From: Actinomycetota bacterium
Lineage (GTDB): Bacteria; Actinomycetota; Actinomycetes; Actinomycetales; Angustibacteraceae
NCBI GenBank assembly: GCA_014377795.1
Contig: JACMOY010000257.1
Span: 1 to 12,301, forward strand
DNA length: 12,301 bases
Direction: 5' to 3'
The position numbers and the translations under genes are program-made. Positions within the stretch are counted from its first letter, which is position 1. Each line of letters begins with the position of its first letter. The notes beneath the pieces are model-generated. The model saw only the letters and a program-made list of their open reading frames with translations, was not told the origin of the DNA and ran no database searches. Shown one piece after another: positions 6,359 through 12,301 of this stretch.

Positions 6359-9229
6359 TCAGACCGGCACGATGTTGACGAGCTTCGGTGCCCGGACGAC
6401 GACGGTGCGGATCTCACGGCCGGCCAGGGCGACCGTGACCTTCTCGCTGGCCAGGGCCAGCACGCGCAGCTCGTCCTCACCGATGCCGGGCGGAACCTCG
6501 AGCCGGTCGCGCACCTTGCCCTGCACCTGCACCACGCAGGTCACCGCGTCGAGCACCAGCAGCGCCGGGTCGGCGGTGGGGAACGGCTCGAACGCCAGCG
6601 AGGTCTGGTGCCCGAGCAGCCGCCACATCTCCTCGGCCAGGTGCGGCGCGAGCGGTGCAGTCATCAGCACCAGCGGCTCGGCCAGCTCGCGCGGCACGGC
6701 GTCCAGCTTGGTCAGGGTGTTGTTCAGCTCGATCAGCTTGGCCACGGCGGTGTTGAACCGCAGCGCCTCGAAGTCGCGGCTGACCCCCTCGATCGCCCGG
6801 TGCAGGGACTGCCTCGACGCCAGGTCGGCGGGAGCCTCGGTGACCCGCAGCCCACCGGTCGACTCGTCGACGACGTTGCGCCACAAGCGTTGCAGGAAGC
6901 GCAGCGACCCGACGACGGCGCGCGTCTCCCACGGGCGCGAGACGTCGAGCGGTCCCATCGACATCTCGTAGACCCGGAAGGTGTCGGCGCCGTACGCGTC
7001 GTACATCTCGTCCGGCGTGACGACGTTCTTCAGCGACTTGCCCATCTTCCCGTACTCGCGGGTCACCGGTGCGCCCTCGAACGACCAGCTGCCGTCGGCC
7101 CCCTCGACCACCTCGGCGGCCGGCACCGGCTGACCGCGCCCGTCGCGGTAGGCGTACGCCTGGATGTAGCCCTGGTTGAACAACCGGCGGAACGGCTCCG
7201 AGCTGGTGACGTGGCCGAGGTCGAACAGCACCTTGTGCCAGAACCGCGAGTACAGCAGGTGCAGGACGGCGTGCTCGACGCCACCGACGTACAGGTCGAC
7301 CCCGCCGGGGTCGGACGCCGAGCGCGGGCCCATCCAGTAGGCCTCGTTCTGCGGGTCGACGAAGGCGCTCGCGTTCTCGGGGTCGAGGTAGCGCAGCTCG
7401 TACCAGCACGACCCGGCCCACTGCGGCATGACGTTCAGCTCGCGCCGGTAGGTGCGCACCCCGTCACCGAGGTCGAGCTCGACGGTGGTCCAGTCCCCCG
7501 CCCCCGACAGCGGCGGGATCGGCTCGCTGACGGCGTCGTCGGGATCCAGGGTCTGCGGCCGGTAGTTCTCGACGTCCGGCAGCAGCACCGGCAGCATCGA
7601 CTCGGGCAGCGCCCGCGGCTGGTCGTCCTCGTCGAACACGATCGGGAACGGCTCGCCCCAGTACCGCTGCCGGCTGAACAGCCAGTCGCGCAACCGGTAG
7701 GTAACCGTACTCTCGCCCAAACCCTTGCGCTGCAACCATTCCACGATACGAAGCTTGGCGTCAGCAACCCCTAACCCGTCCAGCGACACCTCGTCATTGG
7801 CCGAGTTGACCGCCGGCCCGTCGCCGGTGAAGGCCTCGCCGGTCCAGTCCGCGGACGGCTGCACGGTGCGCACGATCGGCAGGTCGTACGACGTCGCGAA
7901 CGCCCAGTCGCGCTCGTCCTGCGCCGGCACGGCCATGATCGCGCCGGTGCCGTACCCCATCAGCACATAGTCGGCGACGAACACCGGAACCGGTCGGCCC
8001 GTCACGGGGTTGGTCGCGAAACCTCCGGTGAAGACCCCGGTCTTCTCGCGGCCCTCGGCCTGGCGCTCGAGGTCGGTCTTGGCTGCCGCCACCTCGCGGT
8101 ACGCCGCGACGGCGGACGTCGGGTCGCCGGCGCCGGCGGTCCAGGCGGGCTTGGTCCCGTCCGGCCACGCGCCGGGCACCAGCGCGTCGACCAGCGGGTG
8201 CTCGGGCGCGAGCACCACGAACGTGGCCCCGAACAGCGTGTCCGGCCGCGTGGTGGACACGCTGATGTCGCCGCGCTCGGTGGTGAACCGCACGGTCGCG
8301 CCCTCGCTGCGGCCGATCCAGTTGCGCTGCATGTGCTTGACCGGGTCGGGCCAGTCCAGGCCGTCCAGGTCGGCCAGCAGGCGGTCGCCGTACGCGGTGA
8401 TGCGCATCTTCCACTGGCGCAGGTTGCGCTTGAACACCGGGAAGTTGCCGATGTCGCTGCGTCCGTCGGCGGTGACCTCCTCGTTCGCCAGCACCGTCCC
8501 GAGGCCGGGGCACCAGTTGACCAGCGCGTCGGACAGGTAGGCCAGCCGGTGGTCGTCGATGACGCGGCGCTGCTCGGCGCTCGACAGACCACCCCAGGTG
8601 CCACCGCCGGGCACGGGTCGCGTGCCGGACGCCAGCTCGGCCCTCAGCTCGTCGACGTGCCGGGCCCGGCCGCGGCACTCGTCGGCCTCGGCGTCGAACC
8701 ACGCGTCGTAGACCTGCAGGAACACCCACTGGGTCCAGCGGTAGAAGTCGACGTCGGTGGTCGCGGGCGAGCGCCGGTCGTCGTGCGCAAGACCCAGCCG
8801 GCGCAGCTGACGGCGCATGTTCGCGATGTTCGCCTCGGTGGTGGCCCGCGGGTGCGCTCCGGTCTGGATCGCGTACTGCTCGGCGGGTAGGCCGAAGGCG
8901 TCGTAGCCCAGGGCGTGCAGCACGTTGCGACCACGCATCCGCTGGAACCGGCCGTAGACGTCGGTCGCGATGTACCCCAGCGGGTGACCGACGTGCAGGC
9001 CCGCGCCGCTGGGGTAGGGGAACATGTCCAGGATGTAGAGCTTCTCTCGGCCGGCGACCTGCTCGGGGTCGGCCCAGGGGCCCGCCGGGTTCGGCGCCCG
9101 GAAGGTGCCCTCGCTGTGCCAGCGGTCCTGCCACTGCGCCTCGATCCGCGCGGCCAGGTCAGCCGTGTAGCGGTGCGCCGGTTGATCGGGCTCGCCGGCC
9201 CGGATGGTCGTGCTCGTCTGCTCGCTCAT
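6359..9229 (-). CDS. leuS: Leucyl-tRNA synthetase
   Basis: The 956-residue class I synthetase charges tRNA-Leu in the cytoplasm. The HIGH motif is HVGH (79-82) within [16 protein letters not shown]. The CP1 editing domain includes [10 protein letters not shown] (325-334) and [13 protein letters not shown], where many homologues have His at the Gln (about 437). The KMSKS loop is KMGKS (728-732). A C-terminal anticodon-binding region follows, and the end resembles the family. ATG at 9229 is chosen over an in-frame upstream GTG at 9304 because family similarity starts just after it and a GGGA-type ribosome site precedes it. Codon 486 (7774-7772) is TTA, the only TTA I found in the annotated genes, inside a patch of AT-richer codons at about 7701-7780. 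A structured leader lies upstream; degV follows 8 bases after the stop. Confidence 0.97.
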   Translation of the reverse strand: MSEQTSTTIRAGEPDQPAHRYTADLAARIEAQWQDRWHSEGTFRAPNPAGPWADPEQVAGREKLYILDMFPYPSGAGLHVGHPLGYIATDVYGRFQRMRGRNVLHALGYDAFGLPAEQYAIQTGAHPRATTEANIANMRRQLRRLGLAHDDRRSPATTDVDFYRWTQWVFLQVYDAWFDAEADECRGRARHVDELRAELASGTRPVPGGGTWGGLSSAEQRRVIDDHRLAYLSDALVNWCPGLGTVLANEEVTADGRSDIGNFPVFKRNLRQWKMRITAYGDRLLADLDGLDWPDPVKHMQRNWIGRSEGATVRFTTERGDISVSTTRPDTLFGATFVVLAPEHPLVDALVPGAWPDGTKPAWTAGAGDPTSAVAAYREVAAAKTDLERQAEGREKTGVFTGGFATNPVTGRPVPVFVADYVLMGYGTGAIMAVPAQDERDWAFATSYDLPIVRTVQPSADWTGEAFTGDGPAVNSANDEVSLDGLGVADAKLRIVEWLQRKGLGESTVTYRLRDWLFSRQRYWGEPFPIVFDEDDQPRALPESMLPVLLPDVENYRPQTLDPDDAVSEPIPPLSGAGDWTTVELDLGDGVRTYRRELNVMPQWAGSCWYELRYLDPENASAFVDPQNEAYWMGPRSASDPGGVDLYVGGVEHAVLHLLYSRFWHKVLFDLGHVTSSEPFRRLFNQGYIQAYAYRDGRGQPVPAAEVVEGADGSWSFEGAPVTREYGKMGKSLKNVVTPDEMYDAYGADTFRVYEMSMGPLDVSRPWETRAVVGSLRFLQRLWRNVVDESTGGLRVTEAPADLASRQSLHRAIEGVSRDFEALRFNTAVAKLIELNNTLTKLDAVPRELAEPLVLMTAPLAPHLAEEMWRLLGHQTSLAFEPFPTADPALLVLDAVTCVVQVQGKVRDRLEVPPGIGEDELRVLALASEKVTVALAGREIRTVVVRAPKLVNIVPV

Positions 9230-9409
9230 GTCGTCCCGTCTGGTCGCCCGACGCGCCACGGGGCGCGGGGCTGCTGCGTGGTGCCGGGGGACCGCGACGC
9301 GCACGCGTCGGGGCAGTCCGCACGGGCCGCGCTGACGCGGGCCGGGCCCGGCTGGGCCGACACCGCTAGGAGGTCAGCGCGGCCGGCTAAGAAGCACGTC
9401 GGCCCTCAC
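9230..9409 (-). promoter_or_regulatory. Structured leuS leader with alternative stems
   Basis: If transcription starts at 9409, leuS has a 180-nt leader. In order it holds an 11-codon peptide, a perfect 12-bp stem (9384-9373 with 9336-9325) whose 36-nt loop contains a second hairpin (9358-9345), a 16-bp palindrome (9310-9295) and a 6-bp hairpin with a 4-nt loop (9267-9252) close to the leuS start. The palindrome arm CGACGCG (9310-9304) can pair either with its neighbour or with an identical CGCGTCG at 9255-9249, which would disrupt the last hairpin. An ACCTCCT sequence like the 16S anti-Shine-Dalgarno lies at 9374-9368. The stems are visible; regulation of leuS by leucine supply is inferred. 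No T tract marks a terminator. Confidence 0.5.
9374..9409 (-). CDS. Putative leuS leader peptide, MRADVLLSRPR
   Basis: A GTG at 9409 opens an 11-codon frame ending in TGA at 9376-9374. Codons 6 and 7 are consecutive CTT leucine codons, rarely used in such GC-rich genomes. There is no Shine-Dalgarno, but a TAACCT -10 box ends 6 bases before the GTG, so a leaderless start is plausible. The last three codons and the stop lie in the 5' arm of the 12-bp stem, so a ribosome paused at the leucines would sit against it. This resembles the design of amino-acid leader peptides. Short frames also arise by chance, so translation needs evidence. Confidence 0.45.
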   Translation of the reverse strand: MRADVLLSRPR

Positions 9410-9415
9410 GGGGCC

Positions 9416-9421
9416 AGGTTA
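9416..9421 (-). promoter_or_regulatory. -10 box TAACCT of the leuS leader
   Basis: TAACCT on the minus strand fits TANNNT, is identical to the predicted rpsT -10 box and stands 6 bases before the leader GTG. The -35 region falls in the terminator hairpin and end of the GGDEF gene. The best candidate there, CTGGCA at 9447-9442, needs a long 20-base spacer, so the -35 is weak. Confidence 0.5.
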
Positions 9422-9423
9422 GC

Positions 9424-9444
9424 GCAGGGCGGGCTCAGCCCTGC
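9424..9444 (-). terminator. Hairpin at the stop of the GGDEF gene
   Basis: GCAGGGC and GCCCTGC are perfect 7-bp arms at 9424-9430 and 9438-9444, and the TGA stop of the GGDEF gene is in the 7-base loop. There is no T tract. It would separate GGDEF transcription from the leuS leader, which begins right after it. Confidence 0.45.
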
Positions 9445-10391
9445 CAGCCGCCGGGGTGGCGCGGGTGCGGGCGCTGCGGGCTCTGCTCGAGCCGGGTCGG
9501 CCGGTACGCCGGAGCGCCCGCCTCGCGGCGCAGGGCGCGCCGTAGGTGCATCTCGCGGCCGGCGAGGCGCAGCATCGTGTCGACGGTGCCGTCGTCCCAC
9601 GGCTCGAGCACCGACCCGCCGGCGCTGACACGCGCTTGCCAGATCCGGCGGTCGATCGAGGTGTGCTCGACGCAGTGCGCCCGGATCCGCCGCTCCATCT
9701 CCAGCGGGGCGAGCCCGGTGCCCGGGCCGACGACGACGAACTCGTCGTCGCCCCACCGGGCCACGGCGTCGGTGGCTCGGGTCGAGCGGCGCAACCCCTC
9801 GGCGACGGTCAGCAGGACGTCGTCCCCCGCGCTGTGGCCAAGCTCCTCGTTGACCCGCGACAGGCCGTCGACGTCGACGAAGATGCAGTACACGGCGTCG
9901 CCGCGACGGCGCGCGGACTCCAGGATCTGGCCACCGAGCAGCGCGAGGCCGCGACGGTTGGTCAGCCCCGTGAGCGCGTCGTGGACGGCGACGTCCTGCG
10001 CCCGCTCGATCGCCCGGTCGGTCTCGGCGCGCTCGCGCTCACTGCGCGCGCGGGTGAGGACGGCCACCCCCGCCGCGGCCAGCAGCGCCAGTCCCGACAG
10101 CGCCCACGAGCTGCGCTGGGCCGAGGTGATGCGCCCCGCCTCGGCGAGGAACAGGGCGAACCCGGTGAGCCAGCCGACCACGGCCGCGATGACGGCCACC
10201 GCGCCACGCCAGCACGAGCCGACGCCGAGCCCGGTGAGCGCGACCGCCAGCACCAGGACGGCGACCCAGGCCAGGTCGAGGGTGAGCGCCAGGGCCAGCG
10301 ACCCACCCAGGGCCAGCGCCGCCGCGACGCCGTCGACGGCGTACGGGAAGCGGGCGGGCGGCCGGGCCAGGGACGCGTCGGGAGAGCTCAC
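9435..10391 (-). CDS. Membrane GGDEF protein, putative diguanylate cyclase
   Basis: The 318-residue protein has about four hydrophobic segments (roughly 20-40, 42-58, 62-84 and 96-113), a short charged helix (about 114-136) and a GGDEF domain (about 137-288). The domain starts HDALTGLTNRRG (137-148), has the metal-binding Asp in VDVDGL (172-177) and NEELGHSAGDD (181-191), and an RATD inhibitory-site motif (205-208) correctly placed before the signature. The signature is GDDEF (214-218), with Asp replacing the second Gly. Intact family members make cyclic di-GMP; whether this variant does is uncertain. The GTG start at 10391 has no clear Shine-Dalgarno; a poor -10-like GACACT lies 6 bases upstream. 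No EAL domain is present. The C-terminus is a Pro- and His-rich tail. Confidence 0.85.
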   Translation of the reverse strand: MSSPDASLARPPARFPYAVDGVAAALALGGSLALALTLDLAWVAVLVLAVALTGLGVGSCWRGAVAVIAAVVGWLTGFALFLAEAGRITSAQRSSWALSGLALLAAAGVAVLTRARSERERAETDRAIERAQDVAVHDALTGLTNRRGLALLGGQILESARRRGDAVYCIFVDVDGLSRVNEELGHSAGDDVLLTVAEGLRRSTRATDAVARWGDDEFVVVGPGTGLAPLEMERRIRAHCVEHTSIDRRIWQARVSAGGSVLEPWDDGTVDTMLRLAGREMHLRRALRREAGAPAYRPTRLEQSPQRPHPRHPGGWQG

Positions 10392-10448
10392 GGGCCCAGT
10401 GTCGTCACGCTCGGGGCCGGACTTGACACCGGGTCACCCGCGAACGCC

Positions 10449-10481
10449 GAACGGCGGCCTGCGCAAGGCAGACCGCCGTTC
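10449..10481 (-). terminator. Hairpin downstream of tRNA-Ala
   Basis: GAACGGCGG at 10449-10457 and CCGCCGTTC at 10473-10481 are perfect 9-bp arms. A further CTGC and GCAG pair (10459-10462 with 10468-10471) lies inside, around a 5-base loop. The hairpin begins 6 bases past the tRNA 3' end. It lacks a T tract but is well placed to end or process the tRNA transcript. Confidence 0.7.
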
Positions 10482-10485
10482 TCGG

Positions 10486-10560
<75 letters not shown>

Positions 10561-10579
10561 GTGCCCGAAGGCGACGCCG

Positions 10580-10609
10580 AGTCTATCGTCCGGCGAACCC
10601 CCGCGCCAA
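10580..10609 (-). promoter_or_regulatory. tRNA-Ala promoter
   Basis: On the minus strand TTGGCG (10609-10604) lies 18 bases before TAGACT (10585-10580), a TANNNT -10 box. Transcription would start near 10573, about 13 bases before the mature tRNA, leaving a short 5' piece for RNase P to remove. Confidence 0.65.
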
Positions 10610-10616
10610 AACGCGG
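10601..10616 (-). terminator. Weak hairpin after the phosphatase gene
   Basis: CCGCG and CGCGG form a 5-bp stem with a 6-base loop, 12 bases after the phosphatase stop. It overlaps the -35 box of the tRNA promoter. It is short and could be chance; it is the only terminator-like structure between the two genes. Confidence 0.3.
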
Positions 10617-10628
10617 TGTGCGCCCACC

Positions 10629-11276
10629 TCAGGACTCGTCACCGACGACCTCCTCGGGCAGCGACCCGGCGTTGTGCTCCTCGAGCACCCAGCGCCGGTC
10701 GTCGTGCTCGCGCAGCAGGCTCCAGTGGCAGTTGCCGAGTCCCGAGAGCACCGGCCACGACGCCCGCGGCACGCCCAGCATGTGGTGCAGCCCGGACGAC
10801 GCGGCCCCCCCGTGCGTGACCGCCACGAGCAGACCGCCGCCCGGCAGCCGCGCCGCGTGCTCGACCAGCGCCGCACTCATCCGGGCGCCCACCTCGCTGC
10901 GCGTCTCGCCGTCGACACCCGCCGGCACGTCCGCACCGGCGCTCCAGCTGGCTCGCGCCTGGGCGTACCGCTCGTCCATCTCGGTGGTGGTCAGGCCCTG
11001 CCACCGGCCGGCGAACGTCTCGCGCAGCCGCTCGTCGTAGGTGACCGGCAAGCCGGTGCGACGCGCCAGGGCACCCGCTGTGTCGCGGGCGCGCCGCAGG
11101 TCGGAGGAGACGAGCAGGTCCGGGCGCAGCCGGGCCAGCAGCTCGCCGGCGCGCTCAGCCTGACCCCGTCCCACGTCGTCCAGGTCGATGTCGAGCTGGC
11201 CCTGGAACCGGGACTGGACGTTCCAGGTGGTCTGGCCGTGCCGCAGCAGCAGGACCCGGCGCCGCGCGTGGCTCAC
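10629..11276 (-). CDS. Histidine phosphatase family protein, GpgP-like
   Basis: The 215-residue protein has the phosphoglycerate-mutase-like signature LLRHGQTTWN with catalytic His13, then VSSDLRRARDT (56-66), RLRETFAGRWQGLT (83-96) with the catalytic-site Glu, and the second His in VTHGG (153-157). These enzymes transfer phosphate through a phospho-histidine. Next to rsfS, the mycobacterial counterpart is Rv2419c, a glucosyl-3-phosphoglycerate phosphatase (GpgP) in methylglucose lipopolysaccharide synthesis (from memory). QGQLD and the GNCHW end resemble it. Substrate specificity cannot be read here, so no symbol is given. GTG at 11276 is chosen because it overlaps the rsfS stop as GTGA, a typical coupled start, and places RHG at residue 12. 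An upstream in-frame start at 11351 would run deep into rsfS. Confidence 0.9.
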   Translation of the reverse strand: MSHARRRVLLLRHGQTTWNVQSRFQGQLDIDLDDVGRGQAERAGELLARLRPDLLVSSDLRRARDTAGALARRTGLPVTYDERLRETFAGRWQGLTTTEMDERYAQARASWSAGADVPAGVDGETRSEVGARMSAALVEHAARLPGGGLLVAVTHGGAASSGLHHMLGVPRASWPVLSGLGNCHWSLLREHDDRRWVLEEHNAGSLPEEVVGDES

Positions 11277-11671
11277 GCGTCGTAGCGGTCGGACTCGCGA
11301 GGCCGGCCGCGGGACTGCGCCGGCAGCTCGATCAGCGGGCAGTCCTTCCACAACCGCTCGAGCGCGTAGAAGATCCGCTCCTCGTCGTGCTGCACGTGGA
11401 CGACGATCTGACCGTAGTCCAGCAGCACCCAGCGCCCGTCGCGCTCACCCTCGCGGCGTAGCGGCTTGGTGCCCAGGGTCAGCAGCCGCTCCTGGACGGC
11501 GTCGACGATCGATGCGACCTGACGCTCGTTGGGCGCCGAGGCGAGCAGGAAGGCGTCGGTGATCACGAGCTGCTCGCTGACGTCGATGGCCACGACGTCG
11601 GTCGCGAGCTTCTCGGAGGCGGCCGCGGCGGCGGCGAGCACCAGCTCGCGGGCGCGGTCGGTCGCGGTCAC
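11273..11671 (-). CDS. rsfS: Ribosomal silencing factor RsfS
   Basis: The 132-residue protein fits the RsfS family (formerly DUF143), which binds ribosomal protein L14 on the 50S subunit and blocks subunit joining when nutrients are short. Family features include the N-terminal helix, DVVAIDVSEQLVITDAFLLA, and a C-terminal part with GRWVLLDYGQIVVHV and ERIFYALERLWKDCP. The GTG at 11671 is chosen over an upstream ATG at 11707 because AAGGAG lies 5 bases before it and family similarity begins there. The stop overlaps the next gene by 4 bases. The gene follows the LCP-family gene by 43 bases, probably in one operon that begins outside the window. Confidence 0.95.
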   Translation of the reverse strand: MTATDRARELVLAAAAAASEKLATDVVAIDVSEQLVITDAFLLASAPNERQVASIVDAVQERLLTLGTKPLRREGERDGRWVLLDYGQIVVHVQHDEERIFYALERLWKDCPLIELPAQSRGRPRESDRYDA

Positions 11672-11676
11672 GGGAA

Positions 11677-11682
11677 CTCCTT
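11677..11682 (-). promoter_or_regulatory. Ribosome-binding site of rsfS
   Basis: AAGGAG is a strong Shine-Dalgarno sequence 5 bases before the GTG at 11671. It is the clearest ribosome site in the window and decides the rsfS start against the upstream ATG at 11707. Confidence 0.85.
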
Positions 11683-11714
11683 CGGTGAGGCGGTGGAGCG
11701 GGCCCACCAGCGTC

Positions 11715-12301
11715 TCACGCGTTGCCGCCCGGACCGAAGTCCCGCCCGAGCACCACCACCAGGTCGGCGATGGTCGGCGCGGTGTCGCTGACGCGCAGTG
11801 CCGCTGCGGTCAGGCCCAGGGCCTTCACGACCGCTGCACCGCGGGCCCGGCTGGCGCTGGAGCCGTCGGGCAGCAGCACGAGGGACTCAGCCACCCCGAA
11901 CCCCTCGACGTTCCCCCCGCCCACGTACCGCAGCCCCGCCGCGACCAGCCGGGAGCGCGCAGCGTCACCCAGGCCCGGCGTACCCACGCCGTTCTGCACC
12001 AGCACCCGGGTGCGGCCACCGACCGGAACCGCGAGGGCAGCACCCGCCAGCCGCGAGCGCACCATGGCCGCGCTCGCGCCCTCGTCCAGGCCGTACGAGG
12101 TGCTCTCGCCACCCGCGTCGATGTCGTTGACCGGCAGCAGGGTCGAGGCCAGCCGGCCCTGGGCAGCCTCGGCGCGCAGCCCGCCCGTGGTGTCGACCAC
12201 GGCGGCCAGCCCGGGGCCGGTGGGGGCCCGGGGCAGGGCTGCCAGGATCGAGCGGCGCTGGTCGGCCGCGACGGGCAGCGCCCCCAGGACGGCCTCCACG
12301 A
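11715..12301 (-). CDS. LCP (LytR-CpsA-Psr) family protein, C-terminal part
   Basis: Only the last 194 or so residues are in the window and the frame stays open to the right edge, so the N-terminus is missing. Residues about 96-187 of the visible part match a LytR_C domain: TRVLVQNGVGTPGLGDAARS, then a Gly-rich turn and IADLVVVLGRDF near the end. The preceding part (1-90), with GRLASTLLPVNDIDAGG, looks like the tail and linker of an LCP catalytic domain. LCP proteins attach teichoic acids, arabinogalactan or similar polymers to peptidoglycan outside the membrane. The GTG near 12299 is probably an internal Val. Location between nadD-type genes and rsfS is common in actinobacteria. A protein with only the LytR_C domain is possible. 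Confidence 0.75.
   Translation of the reverse strand, partial: VEAVLGALPVAADQRRSILAALPRAPTGPGLAAVVDTTGGLRAEAAQGRLASTLLPVNDIDAGGESTSYGLDEGASAAMVRSRLAGAALAVPVGGRTRVLVQNGVGTPGLGDAARSRLVAAGLRYVGGGNVEGFGVAESLVLLPDGSSASRARGAAVVKALGLTAAALRVSDTAPTIADLVVVLGRDFGPGGNA

Noticed and set aside
9276..9290. GGCACC in the leuS leader, similar to the T-box bulge that binds the tRNA end
   Set aside because: The base before it is C rather than T, and the variable base would not match the discriminator of tRNA-Leu. I also saw no stem I specifier loop, so a T-box is not supported.
9230..9304. N-terminal extension of leuS to GTG 9304
   Set aside because: The added residues are Arg- and Ala-rich, unlike the family, and cover the structured leader; ATG 9229 has a better ribosome site.
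9368..9373. AGGAGG on the plus strand
   Set aside because: It looks like a perfect ribosome site but no start codon or coding frame follows at a usable distance on that strand.
10423..10428. Perfect TTGACA on the plus strand
   Set aside because: No TANNNT box follows at 16-19 bases and there is no plus-strand gene downstream.

Overview
This is a chromosomal housekeeping segment from a very high-GC actinobacterium, judged from the GC-rich codon use, GTG starts, TANNNT -10 boxes, several apparently leaderless starts and an actinobacterial gene order. The order rpsT, holA, comEC, comEA, degV, then histidine phosphatase and rsfS, matches from memory the Mycobacterium tuberculosis block around Rv2412 to Rv2420c, but here leuS, a GGDEF gene and tRNA-Ala sit between degV and the phosphatase. 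The genus cannot be fixed; a Kineosporiales-like or related lineage would fit.

Left part, plus strand (1-1023): a two-copy 37-bp tandem repeat runs into the promoter of a PemK/MazF-like gene, followed by rpsT with its own promoter. Positions 1024-1252 separate convergent rpsT and holA and hold a strong hairpin, a G-quadruplex-type tract and three copies of a short palindromic repeat.

Middle, minus strand (read right to left): leuS, degV, comEA, comEC and holA. leuS and degV are 8 bp apart. comEA has a good promoter of its own that would make its mRNA start at the ATG. comEA and comEC overlap by 91 bp. holA follows the comEC stop. ComEA and ComEC are the DNA receptor and membrane channel of transformation-type DNA uptake; HolA is the delta subunit of the replicative clamp loader.

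Upstream of leuS is a roughly 180-nt leader that is the best candidate for something undescribed. It has a -10 box 6 nt before a GTG that opens an 11-codon peptide with two adjacent rare CTT leucine codons. These lie directly before a 12-bp perfect stem. Further inverted repeats, one with an alternative partner, extend to the leuS start. leuS itself has the only TTA leucine codon I found in the annotated genes, inside a short patch of unusually AT-rich codons.

Right part, minus strand: a membrane GGDEF protein with an altered signature (GDDEF), tRNA-Ala(GGC) with its own promoter and downstream hairpin, then an LCP-family gene cut by the window edge, rsfS, and a histidine phosphatase overlapping rsfS by 4 bp. 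No insertion sequence, prophage, CRISPR array or rRNA was seen.
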